Positions 1 to 9,500 of a stretch of DNA of 64,000 nt are shown piece after piece. The translations under genes and the position numbers were made by a program. Origin of the DNA: Bacteroidota bacterium (GTDB lineage Bacteria > Bacteroidota > Bacteroidia > Chitinophagales > Chitinophagaceae); contig JAUZOD010000001.1 of NCBI GenBank assembly GCA_030706635.1, positions 62,001 through 126,000 of the forward strand. Reading direction: 5' to 3'. Position 1 is the first letter of the stretch. Each line of letters starts with the position of its first letter. The notes beneath the pieces are model-generated. The model ran no database searches. It was not told the origin of the DNA and worked only from the letters and a program-made list of their open reading frames with translations.

Positions 1-35
1 AAAAGTTTTCCAGGAACTGCGACGGCGGTTCCACA

Positions 36-70
36 AAAAGCCCCGTCAGTGACTGACAGGGCTTTATTTT
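36..70. terminator. bidirectional intrinsic terminator
   Basis: A hairpin with AAAGCCC and GGGCTTT as outer arms and GTCAG/CTGAC as inner arms is flanked by an A-run on one side and a T-rich run on the other. It lies 17 bases past the stop of the minus-strand OmpA-family gene, so it probably ends that transcript. It could also serve a plus-strand gene entering from the left of the window. Confidence 0.8.
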
Positions 71-86
71 TATCTGACGGAACAAC

Positions 87-2330
87 CTAGTGAAGTTTTA
101 TACCCTGCTTTTCCTGTTTCTGATCAATATTTCTGATCACTACTTCCACACGACGGTTACATTGTCTTCCTTCATCCGTTTTATTATCACACTTCGGATT
201 GTCTTTTCCAAACCCTCTGGCAATAACCCTTGACTTGTCAACGCCTGCGTTAACCAGTGCGTCGGCAACGGCCTGGGCTCTTGCTTTTGAGAGTTTCTTA
301 TTTCTGGCCACACTACCAATATTATCAGTATATCCATCAATATAGAAATTGGAATTGGGTATCTGTTCGTTCATGGTTTTGGCCGCGTGCACCAGAATAT
401 CGGATGATTCAGGACGGATGCTGGCTTTGCCAAAGTCAAAGAGGATGTTTTTAAAATCAGCGGTAATCTGAACAGCAACCTGTTCTACCGGGCATCCTTT
501 GGTGGATGCCGGGCCCGGCTGATTCGGGCAAAGATCCTCGTCATCATTTATGCCATCTCCATCCGTATCCGGGATCGGACAGCCCTGGTATTTCGCAACA
601 CCGGCAACGGTCGGGCATTTATCTTCAGGATCAGGAATGCCGTCTCCATCTGTGTCCGGGCATCCATGGAACTGGGGCAGACCGGGAGTATTGATACAGG
701 AATCTTCTTCGTCGTTAACCCCGTCTTTATCGGTATCCGGAATCGGACAACCATGATATCTGGGCAATCCGGCCACACTTACACAAGAATCCTCTTCATC
801 ATTAATACCGTCCCCATCAGAATCGGGAATGGGGCATCCCTGGTATCTTTTCAAACCGGCAACCAAAGGGCACTTATCCACGTCGTCGTAGATGCCATCT
901 TTATCTGTATCCGGTTTGATCTTTTTCTTGTAAGGAATACCGAAATGGATTCCAACATGCAGGTCAGCCTGCCTGGAATCGTGTACCAGCGCAGATAAAA
1001 CGCTTCCGGAGCCGACAAATAAAGGACCGATGCGGAAGGCCAGACCGGCATTAAACTGGGTTAATTCATTATAACTTAATGGCAGTTCAACACTGAAAAG
1101 CCTGTTCTCCCATCGTGGCGTAAAACTGTAAGCATCGTAACAATACAGCTTCAGACTACTCATTTTATTCGTGGTGAATTGTCCGGCAAAGTTTAATCCA
1201 AACCCCTTCACCAGCATCCAGTCAATATTCGCCTGGATTGTTGTCGGGAGATCCACATTATAGGTCGAATTCTGATTATTGCCCGTTGAAGTGAAAGCGT
1301 TTCCGGGTCCTGAATTCGCATCCAGAATAGCTTTATACTGACTAACCGGTTCCCCTTCGAATTGCGTCAGATCAAAAGGGGTTGCGGAGTTATTGCCGCT
1401 GTACTCACCCGCTGAATTTCCACTCTTGTTGAATTTAATACGTCCAACGTCCAGCAGGGCAACACCGATCTTCAGTTTGTATTTTTCCGCAAACCGGTCA
1501 TCCACATACATCGAATAATCGGTTTTGTTCGGACGGTATTCGTAAACAAACCCGATATCGCCGCCAACGCCGTGTCCGTTGAATTTAAAGAAATCGTTGA
1601 ACTTATAATCGCTGAAATTTGCTGCGGTGGTATTAAATCCCACGGTACCATTGATGTTCGTGAGGCTGGCGGGGGCCGGCGTAAGCGTTGCACCAAAGTT
1701 ATTCGTGTACAGATAGGAATCCGCCGTTCCGGCAAGGTATTTAACGGTAAACCCACCCTTTAAAAAATTATGACTTCCCTTATTGGTAAATACCTGCGCA
1801 ACTGATCCGCCGATCTCCGTCCATCCGGTGGCGTGAACCAACCCTGTGGGCGAACTGAAGGAACCCGGATTATAATTGCTATTCCCAATAACAGATGAAG
1901 CCAGGTCTCCGTTAATGTCCTTGACATCCGAAAAGACCCTGGTTCTCGTGGTCAGCGCAATTGACGTCTTCGGACTCAGGCTAACCATAAATGAAGGTCC
2001 GAGTACATCTACATACGACAAGGCATTCACATTAGTTTTACCTGTTAATAATTTTGACTTTAAGGAATCTGCATTAAAGGAATTGCTGATGTCCTTAAAC
2101 CGGAGCCCCGCCTGATCATTGCCCACAAATCCGTTTATCGCAAAAACATTTACATCCCATTTAAAACGGTTGTCCGCAATATTTGCAGGATTAAAAAATA
2201 CACCATTCACACCGGTATAATTGCTGGTCCGGTAACCCGGGAAGGATTGGGCCATTGAGCTGGCGATAAGGACTAAACCCAAAAGCAGACAGAGACAGTG
2301 TTTTTTCATAATCATTTTCACATTTTTCAT
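87..2330 (-). CDS. OmpA family outer-membrane protein with DUF5723 and thrombospondin type 3 repeats
   Basis: A 747-residue envelope protein. Residues 1-28 form a signal peptide ending near SSMAQS. Residues ~30-465 are a beta-rich region resembling DUF5723, a Bacteroidota outer-membrane barrel-like domain. Residues ~470-620 hold about five calcium-binding thrombospondin type 3 repeats of the form DTDGDGINDDEDLCP, each followed by a KYQGCPIPD-like spacer. Residues ~630-740 are an OmpA-like peptidoglycan-binding domain (ILFDFGKASIRPES, YTDNIGSVARNKKLSKARA, RQCNRRVEVV). The inferred role is to tether the outer membrane to peptidoglycan. The gene stands alone, with a terminator just downstream at 36-70. 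The domain order is clear; whether it binds a specific ligand is not. Confidence 0.9.
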   Translation of the reverse strand: MKNVKMIMKKHCLCLLLGLVLIASSMAQSFPGYRTSNYTGVNGVFFNPANIADNRFKWDVNVFAINGFVGNDQAGLRFKDISNSFNADSLKSKLLTGKTNVNALSYVDVLGPSFMVSLSPKTSIALTTRTRVFSDVKDINGDLASSVIGNSNYNPGSFSSPTGLVHATGWTEIGGSVAQVFTNKGSHNFLKGGFTVKYLAGTADSYLYTNNFGATLTPAPASLTNINGTVGFNTTAANFSDYKFNDFFKFNGHGVGGDIGFVYEYRPNKTDYSMYVDDRFAEKYKLKIGVALLDVGRIKFNKSGNSAGEYSGNNSATPFDLTQFEGEPVSQYKAILDANSGPGNAFTSTGNNQNSTYNVDLPTTIQANIDWMLVKGFGLNFAGQFTTNKMSSLKLYCYDAYSFTPRWENRLFSVELPLSYNELTQFNAGLAFRIGPLFVGSGSVLSALVHDSRQADLHVGIHFGIPYKKKIKPDTDKDGIYDDVDKCPLVAGLKRYQGCPIPDSDGDGINDEEDSCVSVAGLPRYHGCPIPDTDKDGVNDEEDSCINTPGLPQFHGCPDTDGDGIPDPEDKCPTVAGVAKYQGCPIPDTDGDGINDDEDLCPNQPGPASTKGCPVEQVAVQITADFKNILFDFGKASIRPESSDILVHAAKTMNEQIPNSNFYIDGYTDNIGSVARNKKLSKARAQAVADALVNAGVDKSRVIARGFGKDNPKCDNKTDEGRQCNRRVEVVIRNIDQKQEKQGIKLH

Positions 2331-2570
2331 TCATGAGACAATTATTATGCCCCTCTCGAACAATGGGGTACCGTTAAAGGTTGACTAAAGTTACTGGGGT
2401 TGTATTTCTACAGCATTCCCCATTGAACTACCGGTAGCGCATATCCGTTATGATTGGGCTTCATCAGATATTCCTTATTCACAGTTTCATCAGTGAATTG
2501 ATTAGCAGGCCGGCATGTTTGATAAAAGAACGGCGTGTGTTCATTTTGAATAATTGACAGTGGACAATTG

Positions 2571-2597
2571 AGAGTTGATGGTTCAACCATCAACTCT
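2571..2597. repeat. perfect inverted repeat overlapping the glucokinase stop codon
   Basis: Arms of 13 bases (AGAGTTGATGGTT at 2571-2583 and its complement at 2585-2597) are separated by one base. The stop codon of the glucokinase gene (TGA, 2590-2592 on the minus strand) lies inside the right arm, so the last residues of that protein are encoded by the repeat. GTTGATGGTT-type units occur again at 17779-17859, which suggests a dispersed intergenic repeat family. The 2331-2570 stretch between this repeat and the OmpA gene holds nothing else I can support. Confidence 0.75.
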
Positions 2598-3711
2598 TAA
2601 AATAAGCGCCGTACCACCCTGCTCCGATCATCGGCGCTTTATCATTCAGGAGTAGCTTTACCGGAACTTTTTTTACGAGATCCTGCATTCGGTCGCAGTC
2701 CAGCAGGTTGTTATAAAAATCAGGTTGCTTCAACAAAGGAAGAATTTTCGGCGGAATGCCGCCGGCGAGGAAGAGTCCCCCAATGGCTTTCATCTTTAAA
2801 ATCAGGTTACAGGATTCTCTTGCCAGGTAAAGAACAAAAAGCTTCATCACCTCAACGCAAACAGGATCCGTGCCGGCAACCGCCGCTTCGCTGATTACTG
2901 CAGAAGGGTCATCGTGCATAAAGGCATCCGTAACCGCGGCATTAGCCGGACGTTTCTTAACCTGGCACAAAAAATTATAGATATCGTGAATGGCCGGCCC
3001 TCCGATGGCACTCTCCCAACTCACCACTTTGTATTTCTGCAGCAGAAAATCATGAAGCTCCATATCCTCTGCACTCCGGCAGGACAGATCCGAATGTCCG
3101 CCTTCCGTAGCAAATGGATGATGCACATGGCCATCCCAGAATAAACCGGCTTCCCCCAATCCGGTACCGGGCGCCAGAACGGCCATATTTCCCTGGATGC
3201 CGGGCTCTCCCGGATGCAGAACCAGAAAATCCTTCTCCTCCATTCCCGCAAGACCGTAGGCCGTTGCTTCCAGGTCGTTGATCAGGGATATCTGCTGAAC
3301 GCCGGAGGCGGCAGCAATTTCCTTCTTATCAATCACCCAGGGCAGATTGGTGATTTCCGCGTGTCCCTCGAATACAGGGCCCGCAACCCCCAGACAAATC
3401 CGGTCTGGTTTATACCCGGGATTTTCCCGAAAGAACTGTTGAATGATCCTGATGACAGAAGGATACTGACCGGAATGATAGGAAGACGTTTTAATGAGCG
3501 TAATCTGATCTGCTGTTGCCTCAAAAATAGCGAGGTTGGCTTTGGTTCCGCCAACATCACCCGCCAGAACGCAGCGCTTTGTATTACCCAATAAATGGCG
3601 GCCCGGAAAGTTAAGCGCAATCATCGGTGAATCAGCCATGAACGATCGGTTGAGATTCGAATGTAAAGGATTGGACTGAAAAAACCTCGGCGCCAGCTCC
3701 GACAGACGCAT
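2590..3711 (-). CDS. glk: glucokinase (Glk family, PF02685)
   Basis: Predicted to phosphorylate glucose to glucose-6-phosphate with ATP in the cytoplasm. The sequence shows the phosphate-binding motif LAGDVGGTKANLAIF at residues ~49-63, the sugar-binding stretch LINDLEATAYGL, a second ATP loop VLAPGTGLGEAGLF and the late motif LAGGIPPKIL. The 373-residue reading frame has about 45 residues before the first conserved motif, so an ATG at 3639 or 3624 is at least as likely a start as 3711. It is a single gene; the M16 peptidase upstream is separated from it by a terminator at 3788-3815. The C-terminal residues come from the inverted repeat at 2571-2597. Confidence 0.9.
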   Translation of the reverse strand: MRLSELAPRFFQSNPLHSNLNRSFMADSPMIALNFPGRHLLGNTKRCVLAGDVGGTKANLAIFEATADQITLIKTSSYHSGQYPSVIRIIQQFFRENPGYKPDRICLGVAGPVFEGHAEITNLPWVIDKKEIAAASGVQQISLINDLEATAYGLAGMEEKDFLVLHPGEPGIQGNMAVLAPGTGLGEAGLFWDGHVHHPFATEGGHSDLSCRSAEDMELHDFLLQKYKVVSWESAIGGPAIHDIYNFLCQVKKRPANAAVTDAFMHDDPSAVISEAAVAGTDPVCVEVMKLFVLYLARESCNLILKMKAIGGLFLAGGIPPKILPLLKQPDFYNNLLDCDRMQDLVKKVPVKLLLNDKAPMIGAGWYGAYFKS

Positions 3712-3787
3712 AATTTTCCCAAAATTGGAAACGTAATTTTACATATGAAGCGTTCGGAAACCTACGAAGACCGGAGAAAAAAAGAAT

Positions 3788-3815
3788 AAAAAAGGCCAGT
3801 GTAGACACACCGGCC
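3788..3815 (-). terminator. intrinsic terminator after the M16 peptidase gene
   Basis: Read on the minus strand, GGCCGGTGT and ACACTGGCC form a stem with a short loop, followed at once by six T residues. It lies about 120 bases past the stop of the M16 peptidase gene and before the glucokinase gene. Confidence 0.8.
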
Positions 3816-3935
3816 GTGAGAAAACTTCAGTTATGATAATCACTTCCGTAATAACGGACAGGTTTCCTGAATTATTATATTATTGATGCACTATCCTTAG
3901 GAAAACTTTATGACGGCCATTTGCCAGGACCCGCA

Positions 3936-6716
3936 TCACTGACTGTTCTCCGGCAGCAGCAGCAGCTTAATAAAATTATTTTCGTTTAAATATTCGTTCG
4001 CCGAGGCTTTCACAGACGAAGTGGTAACTTCCTTAATGAGCTGCGGATAGTTCAGAATGACAGCCGGATCATCTCCGTTTTCAAACTGAGCGCTAAGCCA
4101 GTTCAGCCAGAATGGATTTTCCTTCAGGTGCAGTTCATATTGCCGCTGTTCCTCCGTTGAAAATTTGGTGATGTCCAAAGCCGTCGCACCCTCTGTTTTC
4201 AGCTTATTGATTTCCTCTTTCGTATCGGCGATCAGCTTATCCACATTTTCAGGGCCGCAACCAAAAAGAATGGTAAAGACATAACGGTTCGCAGGATATT
4301 TATTATAGGAAACGCGGACGGAGGGACTGTAAGTGCCTCCTTCTTTTTCTCTCAACCGGTCCGTGATCCTGAATTGCAGTATTTCACTAAGGGCCGTTAA
4401 CTGGATATTGTTTTCCGGGCTATATGTATAGTCGCCGCTGATGACCAGCCGCACGGTAGCTTTCGGCTCCTTACCCTTCCTTGCGATGGCTTCCCTTACT
4501 CCGGTCGGAATATGAATTTTCAAATCACGCGCTTCTTCCTTCTTCCCGGTCGATGGCAATGATCCCAGATATTTTTCAAGCAGCGGACGAATGCTGTCAA
4601 CCGCAAAGTTGCCCGTAAACAAAAAAGTGAAATTGCCGGCATTGGCAAACCTTTCCCTGTAAATGGCAAGGGATTTGTCCAAATTAATCTGATGTAGTTT
4701 TTCCAGCGAGGGACCGGTTCTGCGTATGGAATAATCTCCCAACACCGCAGCGACGGTATCACTATATACATTCGCCGGATCGTTGTAGCGGTCAGCGATT
4801 TCATTTTCCGACTGATCAATGATATTTTTGAATATAACGCTGTCTTTTCGCGGGGATGTGAAATACAGATGAATCAGTTGAAATGCAGTCTCGAGATCCT
4901 TTGGCGTACTGACGCCACGAACCCCTTCCGACCGCTCTGATATATAGGGTTCAACATTCAACTGCTTTCCACTGAGTAGTTTCGGAAAATCCGTGGGTTT
5001 GAAATGACTAAGCCCGGAGTTCTCAACTAGGTAAGCAGCACTGGAAGCAGATTCAAAATCTGAATCGGGGTATAACGAACTGCCACCAGGGCTGAATGCA
5101 TTGAACCGGATCTCATCATTTTTGAAATCCGTAGGTTTCAGCACCACTTTCATTCCATTGCTCAGTGTGATTACCGTAACATCAATGTCTTTTAGCTTTT
5201 TTACATCAGTCACTTTCCCCGCGGGCGGCAGAGACGAAAGCAGGGATTCTTTTTTGAATTCATCTTCGTACGGACTCAATTTGCGGTCACCAACTATCTT
5301 GATCCAGCCGTTTACTGTTCCTTCGCCAGGCAGCGAGGCGCTGTCTTTCTGAGGAGCCATGATCACCACATCACGGTTACTATCCGCAATGTATAGAGGA
5401 GCCAGCGCATTAATGTCCGCCAGTTTTACTGTTTTTAAATGGGCATCCACAAGATCATATTCCGCTTCGATACCCGGGGCGGATTCTCCGGTTAAAAAGT
5501 TTCGCGTGTATTCTTCAACGAGTTGTTGCGAGTTGCGTTTATCTTTTTCCCGGACCGCGGAGGCGAAATAACTGAGGTAGCTGGTTTTGGCGCGATTCAG
5601 TTCGCCTTCGGTGAATCCAAATTGTTTCAGCTGCTGGATCAGCTGCCATACCGATTCAAAGCTCTTCTCCAAAAGACCTGGCTTGGATACCACCGAAACA
5701 ATAAAAGCATCCAGTCCGCCCAGAAAACCACCCATTTCCGCGGCAGCCTGTATAAAAGGAGGATTGGGTTGTTGGGACAGCTCGGCTATCCGGGCCGCGA
5801 GCATTTGATTAAACAGTTCACGGTTGGTCAGCTGATCATATTCCTGTTTGGTTTTTGCGACCACTTCTTTTCTTTTGATCATCACCTGGATTACGGTATA
5901 GGGAAACTCCTTATCGGTGACCGCAACGAACTGGTTTTTATTGTTGAGCGGAATCGTATATTTTATGCGCGGCTTCTCATCCGGTGGATTCTTAAGATCG
6001 CCGAACAGCTTTTTGATGCGGACTTCCATACTGTCAACATTAATATCCCCCACCACGATCAGGGCCTGCAGATCGGGCCGGTACCATGTTTTATAAAAAT
6101 CCAGAATGCTGGGCTTTTTAAAATTATTCAGCACTTCGTCCACCCCGATCGGTATGCGGTCTGAATAGCGGGAATGGTTGAGGATCACCGGGAAGGTCTT
6201 CACCCGCATCCTTTCCTGTGCACCTTTGCCGAGTCTTTTTTCTTCCAGTACCACACCCCGCTCACTATTGATTTCACCGGTATCCAGTGTAGCATTTCCT
6301 GCCCAGTCCCGCATGATCTGCAATCCATTCTTCAGCAATGCCGGTTCATCTGTGGGAATCGGCAACTGGTAAACAGTTTCATCAAAACTGGTATAGGCAT
6401 TCAGATCGGCTCCGAAGCGAACGCCCGATTTCTGAAGATAATGCACCAGGTCATTTTTGGGGAAGTGTTTGGTGCCGTTGAAACTCATGTGTTCCATGAA
6501 ATGTGCCAGCCCGCGCTGGTTATCCTTTTCCAAAATGGATCCCACTTTATTCACCAGGTACAGTTGTACGCGCCTGGCAGGTTCGGTATTCTTCCGGATA
6601 TAATAAGTAAACCCATTGGCCAGCTTCCCTTTCCGGATGGCCTTGTCCAGCGGCAGGGGCTGGGCAAGGCAGTCCGCAACTAAAAAAACGGTCAGCAGGA
6701 GGAGGGTGATCTTCAT
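3936..6716 (-). CDS. M16 family zinc metallopeptidase (pitrilysin-like), secreted
   Basis: A 926-residue peptidase with two M16 halves. A signal peptide occupies residues 1-19 (ending CLAQP). The inverted zinc motif HFMEH is at residues 72-76, and the third ligand is probably Glu152 in SERGVVLEE, which is the expected 76-residue spacing. The second, structural half spans roughly residues 500-900 and includes the R-Y type substrate-cleft segment RVSYNKYPANRYVF. The length fits the full-length, single-chain M16B-like peptidases of Bacteroidota. The likely role is degradation of oligopeptides in the periplasm. It is monocistronic, ended by the hairpin at 3788-3815. All catalytic residues are present, so it should be active. 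Confidence 0.92.
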   Translation of the reverse strand: MKITLLLLTVFLVADCLAQPLPLDKAIRKGKLANGFTYYIRKNTEPARRVQLYLVNKVGSILEKDNQRGLAHFMEHMSFNGTKHFPKNDLVHYLQKSGVRFGADLNAYTSFDETVYQLPIPTDEPALLKNGLQIMRDWAGNATLDTGEINSERGVVLEEKRLGKGAQERMRVKTFPVILNHSRYSDRIPIGVDEVLNNFKKPSILDFYKTWYRPDLQALIVVGDINVDSMEVRIKKLFGDLKNPPDEKPRIKYTIPLNNKNQFVAVTDKEFPYTVIQVMIKRKEVVAKTKQEYDQLTNRELFNQMLAARIAELSQQPNPPFIQAAAEMGGFLGGLDAFIVSVVSKPGLLEKSFESVWQLIQQLKQFGFTEGELNRAKTSYLSYFASAVREKDKRNSQQLVEEYTRNFLTGESAPGIEAEYDLVDAHLKTVKLADINALAPLYIADSNRDVVIMAPQKDSASLPGEGTVNGWIKIVGDRKLSPYEDEFKKESLLSSLPPAGKVTDVKKLKDIDVTVITLSNGMKVVLKPTDFKNDEIRFNAFSPGGSSLYPDSDFESASSAAYLVENSGLSHFKPTDFPKLLSGKQLNVEPYISERSEGVRGVSTPKDLETAFQLIHLYFTSPRKDSVIFKNIIDQSENEIADRYNDPANVYSDTVAAVLGDYSIRRTGPSLEKLHQINLDKSLAIYRERFANAGNFTFLFTGNFAVDSIRPLLEKYLGSLPSTGKKEEARDLKIHIPTGVREAIARKGKEPKATVRLVISGDYTYSPENNIQLTALSEILQFRITDRLREKEGGTYSPSVRVSYNKYPANRYVFTILFGCGPENVDKLIADTKEEINKLKTEGATALDITKFSTEEQRQYELHLKENPFWLNWLSAQFENGDDPAVILNYPQLIKEVTTSSVKASANEYLNENNFIKLLLLPENSQ

Positions 6717-6927
6717 CGATAGTAAATTTTTATAAAGATAATCGAATGGAATTATTTCTCATTCGCCAAGATAAATCAGTGGTTTACCGTTTAACGAACC
6801 CATATGCGTTTTGTACTTTAAATAAGCCGGTCCATTTACTATTGAATAACTTTGCTGCGCGCAAGCGACTTCGTTTTCCATACAGGCTGGCCCTTTTGAT
6901 CGGCACCCATTACTAAGATGCCCTCCC

Positions 6928-7818
6928 CTATTTTACCCAGATGTCTTTAATGGCCGGCGCTCCGGTTGAATCAGTCACCGGAAGATCATACATGGCTTCG
7001 AGCGTGTGCAGCACACTATAGTGATTGATCCTTTCCCCGAATTTACCCGGCTTAACCATGGGGCCGTAAAATATTGTCGGAATGCGATTTTCTTTGGTGA
7101 AATCATCCTCATCAAAGGTCACGATCAGTAAACTGTTGTGTGTTTTCGCCCATTCGGCATAAGCGCCCAGATTATCCAACAGCCATTGATCGGCCCGGTG
7201 AATAGCCGCACTGTCTCCCGGATCACCGATATTATGCATATCGTGATCCTGATCCGGAATTACAAAAGCCACCGTGGGCAGTTGACTAAAATCTGTTGGG
7301 AATTCCGTCATGGGCACACTCAGTGAAGCAGGAAAATTATTCTTTTTATTTCCCTGCCAGTTCACCCACGGAACATGTTTCCGGGCATACAGATAGCTTC
7401 CGGTCAATTCACTGAGCATAAAACTGCAACCTGTAAAACCGGCAGACGGCATGGTTTGAGCGTATCCTTTAAATGTAAGGCCCTTCTGGATTAGCGAAGC
7501 ACCCAGGTTTGGAGTGGTATATGGTGTTTCCTTCTTCAGGCATTTATCGTCCGTAATGCCCTGGATACTGCCTGAAAATATCGCCAGGTAGTTGGGCTGA
7601 CTGGGATGAATAATGCCGTGGGCATCGGTAAACAGCGCACCACTATCCGCGAGCTGATTAAGAAAAGACGCAATCTTCGATCCGATCAGCTGATCATATC
7701 CGTGGTTTTCTTCTATTACAACAATTACGTGATCCGGACGCGGCGTATCGGACTTGTGTTTACAAGCTGCCAGCAGACAAATACCAACAACCAGGATAAA
7801 ACGGGCAATACAATCCAT
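6928..7818 (-). CDS. PF04185 phosphoesterase family lipoprotein (acid phosphatase-like)
   Basis: The ATG at 7818 gives a 296-residue protein that begins with a lipoprotein signal (LLAAC lipobox); a TTG start at 7845 is possible but less good. The motifs HVIVVIEENHGYDQLIG, IHPSQPNYLAIFSG, VIPDQDHDMHN and LLIVTFDEDD match the metal-binding core of the PF04185 phosphoesterases (phospholipase C / AcpA-type acid phosphatases). The predicted place is the periplasmic or outer face of a membrane. The substrate cannot be told from sequence. No partner gene is evident. Confidence 0.85.
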   Translation of the reverse strand: MDCIARFILVVGICLLAACKHKSDTPRPDHVIVVIEENHGYDQLIGSKIASFLNQLADSGALFTDAHGIIHPSQPNYLAIFSGSIQGITDDKCLKKETPYTTPNLGASLIQKGLTFKGYAQTMPSAGFTGCSFMLSELTGSYLYARKHVPWVNWQGNKKNNFPASLSVPMTEFPTDFSQLPTVAFVIPDQDHDMHNIGDPGDSAAIHRADQWLLDNLGAYAEWAKTHNSLLIVTFDEDDFTKENRIPTIFYGPMVKPGKFGERINHYSVLHTLEAMYDLPVTDSTGAPAIKDIWVK

Positions 7819-7829
7819 CGTGAATTTTT

Positions 7830-7852
7830 TTATAACTTTTTGCAAGTTATAA
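7830..7852. promoter_or_regulatory. 9-base perfect inverted repeat upstream of the phosphoesterase gene
   Basis: TTATAACTT (7830-7838) and AAGTTATAA (7844-7852) flank a five-base loop, ending 12 bases before the ATG of the phosphoesterase on the minus strand. It could be an operator or a leader hairpin. There is no direct evidence of function, and AT-rich palindromes can arise by chance. Confidence 0.35.
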
Positions 7853-7904
7853 AACTTCGCAGTTATTCCCGCCTGTAACCCGATGCATCATTTTATATTT
7901 ACAC

Positions 7905-8780
7905 TTACCCGGGAGATGAATTGATCACGTTAAGCACCGCGGCCTCATCAGCATCCGCGTTTTCCTTTTTGGCTGCGGCAAACCAGCCGAAGGCCGCTTC
8001 GCCTACGGGCGTATGGCTTTTTATTTTTTCTGCCAGGGCCAAACCATAAGCCGCATCCTTATACCTTAATCTGACCGTGAACGCGGGTTCGTGATTAAAA
8101 TTTGCAGCTGCCATTTTATACAGATTCCGGATCACCTGCGGACTCGCCGCCGCACTATGCTCTACGGCTTCTATCACCGTCTTTTTATCCAGGCCAAATT
8201 TATCGGCCATAGCCAGACCCTCAGCCAATGCTGCAATCTGCACGGCGCCCATCAAATTGATCATTAATTTATAGGCCGTCCCGGATCCAATGGGACCAAA
8301 ATACCGGATGGTATTGGAAAAGGAAGAAAGAACCGGCCTGATTGCTTCCAGATGAACAGGGTCTGCACCCACCAAAAGCGTCAGCTTACCCTCCGCTGCC
8401 GCAGAGGGCATACCGGTTACCGGGCAATCAATATAAATAATCCCGCGTTTTTTTGCCTCGACGGAAATAAAATTCACGTGGTCAAAAGACAGAGTGGAAC
8501 ACTCAATGATAAATGAATCCGGTTTCATTTGCGCGAATGCCCCATATTCACCCAGTAAAACTGCACGCGACGCATCATCATCCGCCAGCATGCATATAAT
8601 TACCGAAGCTTCACGGGCAGCGGCAGCGGGACTTTCTGCCCAACAGGCCCCTCTCTTGATTAAATCTGTTTCCTTCCCCCTGCTGCGGTTCCACACTAAT
8701 ACCTTAAAACCATTTTCGATTAACCGAAACGCCATTCCATGGCCCATTCTTCCCAAACCCAGTATGGCAATTTTCTCCAT
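7905..8780 (-). CDS. NAD(P)-dependent beta-hydroxyacid dehydrogenase (HIBADH family)
   Basis: A 291-residue enzyme of the 3-hydroxyisobutyrate dehydrogenase / tartronate semialdehyde reductase family. The Rossmann motif GLGRMGHGMA is at residues 7-16. The substrate-binding CPVTGMPSAAAEGKLTLLVG segment and the catalytic-lysine stretch GTAYKLMINLMGA (Lys near residue 168) are present. It would reduce a small semialdehyde or oxidise a beta-hydroxyacid. Succinic-semialdehyde or glyoxylate reductase activity is also possible within this family. It starts five bases after the ferritin stop, so the two genes are likely co-transcribed. Confidence 0.88.
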   Translation of the reverse strand: MEKIAILGLGRMGHGMAFRLIENGFKVLVWNRSRGKETDLIKRGACWAESPAAAAREASVIICMLADDDASRAVLLGEYGAFAQMKPDSFIIECSTLSFDHVNFISVEAKKRGIIYIDCPVTGMPSAAAEGKLTLLVGADPVHLEAIRPVLSSFSNTIRYFGPIGSGTAYKLMINLMGAVQIAALAEGLAMADKFGLDKKTVIEAVEHSAAASPQVIRNLYKMAAANFNHEPAFTVRLRYKDAAYGLALAEKIKSHTPVGEAAFGWFAAAKKENADADEAAVLNVINSSPG

Positions 8781-8785
8781 AACGG

Positions 8786-9343
8786 TCAGGGTTTTTCTAC
8801 CGTGACATCCTGCGCCAGGATAGCATCATCCGGCGTTGCTTGCAGATCCCGGTCAAGGGCGTACAGCGCACTATCATTCGCAGCTTCGCCACCCGCGACC
8901 TTAATTTTATCCAGCAGTTCAATGGCCAGGGTTTCCTCTTCCGTTTGTTCTTTAACAAACCACTGCATAAAGTTCCAGGTCGCCCAGTCTTTTTCCGCCA
9001 TGCTCATTTCAACGATGCGGTAAATTCTCTCCGTATTTTCCACCTCCGACTGGAATACCTTTTCAAAACAATTATTTATACTGGTCGGGTTGGGTCCGGG
9101 GTCGGGTATTGCGCTCACGACAACTTTCGCCCCCCGTTTTAAGATATATTCCAGGAATTTCATCATGTGATTGCGTTCTTCATTCTCGTGGCGGAATAAA
9201 AAATTGGCAATGCCGTCATATCCTTTTTCGCTCGCCCACGCTGCATACGCAAGATATATCTGGGCATTATGCGCTTCGCCGGTCATTTGTTCATTCAATG
9301 CTTTTGCAAGCGTTGCCGATAGCCTGTTCGAATCCATAAACAC
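8786..9343 (-). CDS. ftnA: ferritin (non-haem, bacterial FtnA type)
   Basis: A 185-residue four-helix iron-storage protein. The ferroxidase-centre pattern is visible: an early Glu in LNEQMTGEAHNAQIYL, then HENEERNHMMKFLEYI (Glu and His), then later glutamates in VKEQTEEETLAIELLDKI. No haem-ligand methionine typical of bacterioferritin is obvious. An acidic 20-residue C-terminal tail extends beyond the usual ferritin core. It is followed within five bases by the HIBADH-family gene. The inferred function is oxidation and storage of Fe(II) in the cytoplasm. Confidence 0.93.
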   Translation of the reverse strand: MFMDSNRLSATLAKALNEQMTGEAHNAQIYLAYAAWASEKGYDGIANFLFRHENEERNHMMKFLEYILKRGAKVVVSAIPDPGPNPTSINNCFEKVFQSEVENTERIYRIVEMSMAEKDWATWNFMQWFVKEQTEEETLAIELLDKIKVAGGEAANDSALYALDRDLQATPDDAILAQDVTVEKP

Positions 9344-9500
9344 TTATTTAAATGGTATCTGTAAAATAATTGATGGTGAAATAAAATTAGTTATAATTTA
9401 CCAGAAAGGCTCCGGGTTATTCCCTGAACGGCCTCCTTAATCAATGGTTAACGGTGATACTCAAAGTGATTTATTCCTTTTAAACTTTTAATTTATCGTC

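Noticed and set aside
470-900. Tandem DNA repeats in the OmpA gene that look like a satellite or CRISPR
   Set aside because: They encode the thrombospondin type 3 repeats; spacing and codons follow the protein repeat, with no unique spacers.
2408-2593. A 61-codon minus-strand open frame between glucokinase and OmpA genes
   Set aside because: It begins inside the inverted repeat at 2571-2597, has no recognisable composition or motif, and does not fit a start context.
5523-6164. A 213-codon plus-strand open frame inside the M16 peptidase gene
   Set aside because: It is antisense to intact M16 sequence and carries no motif of its own.
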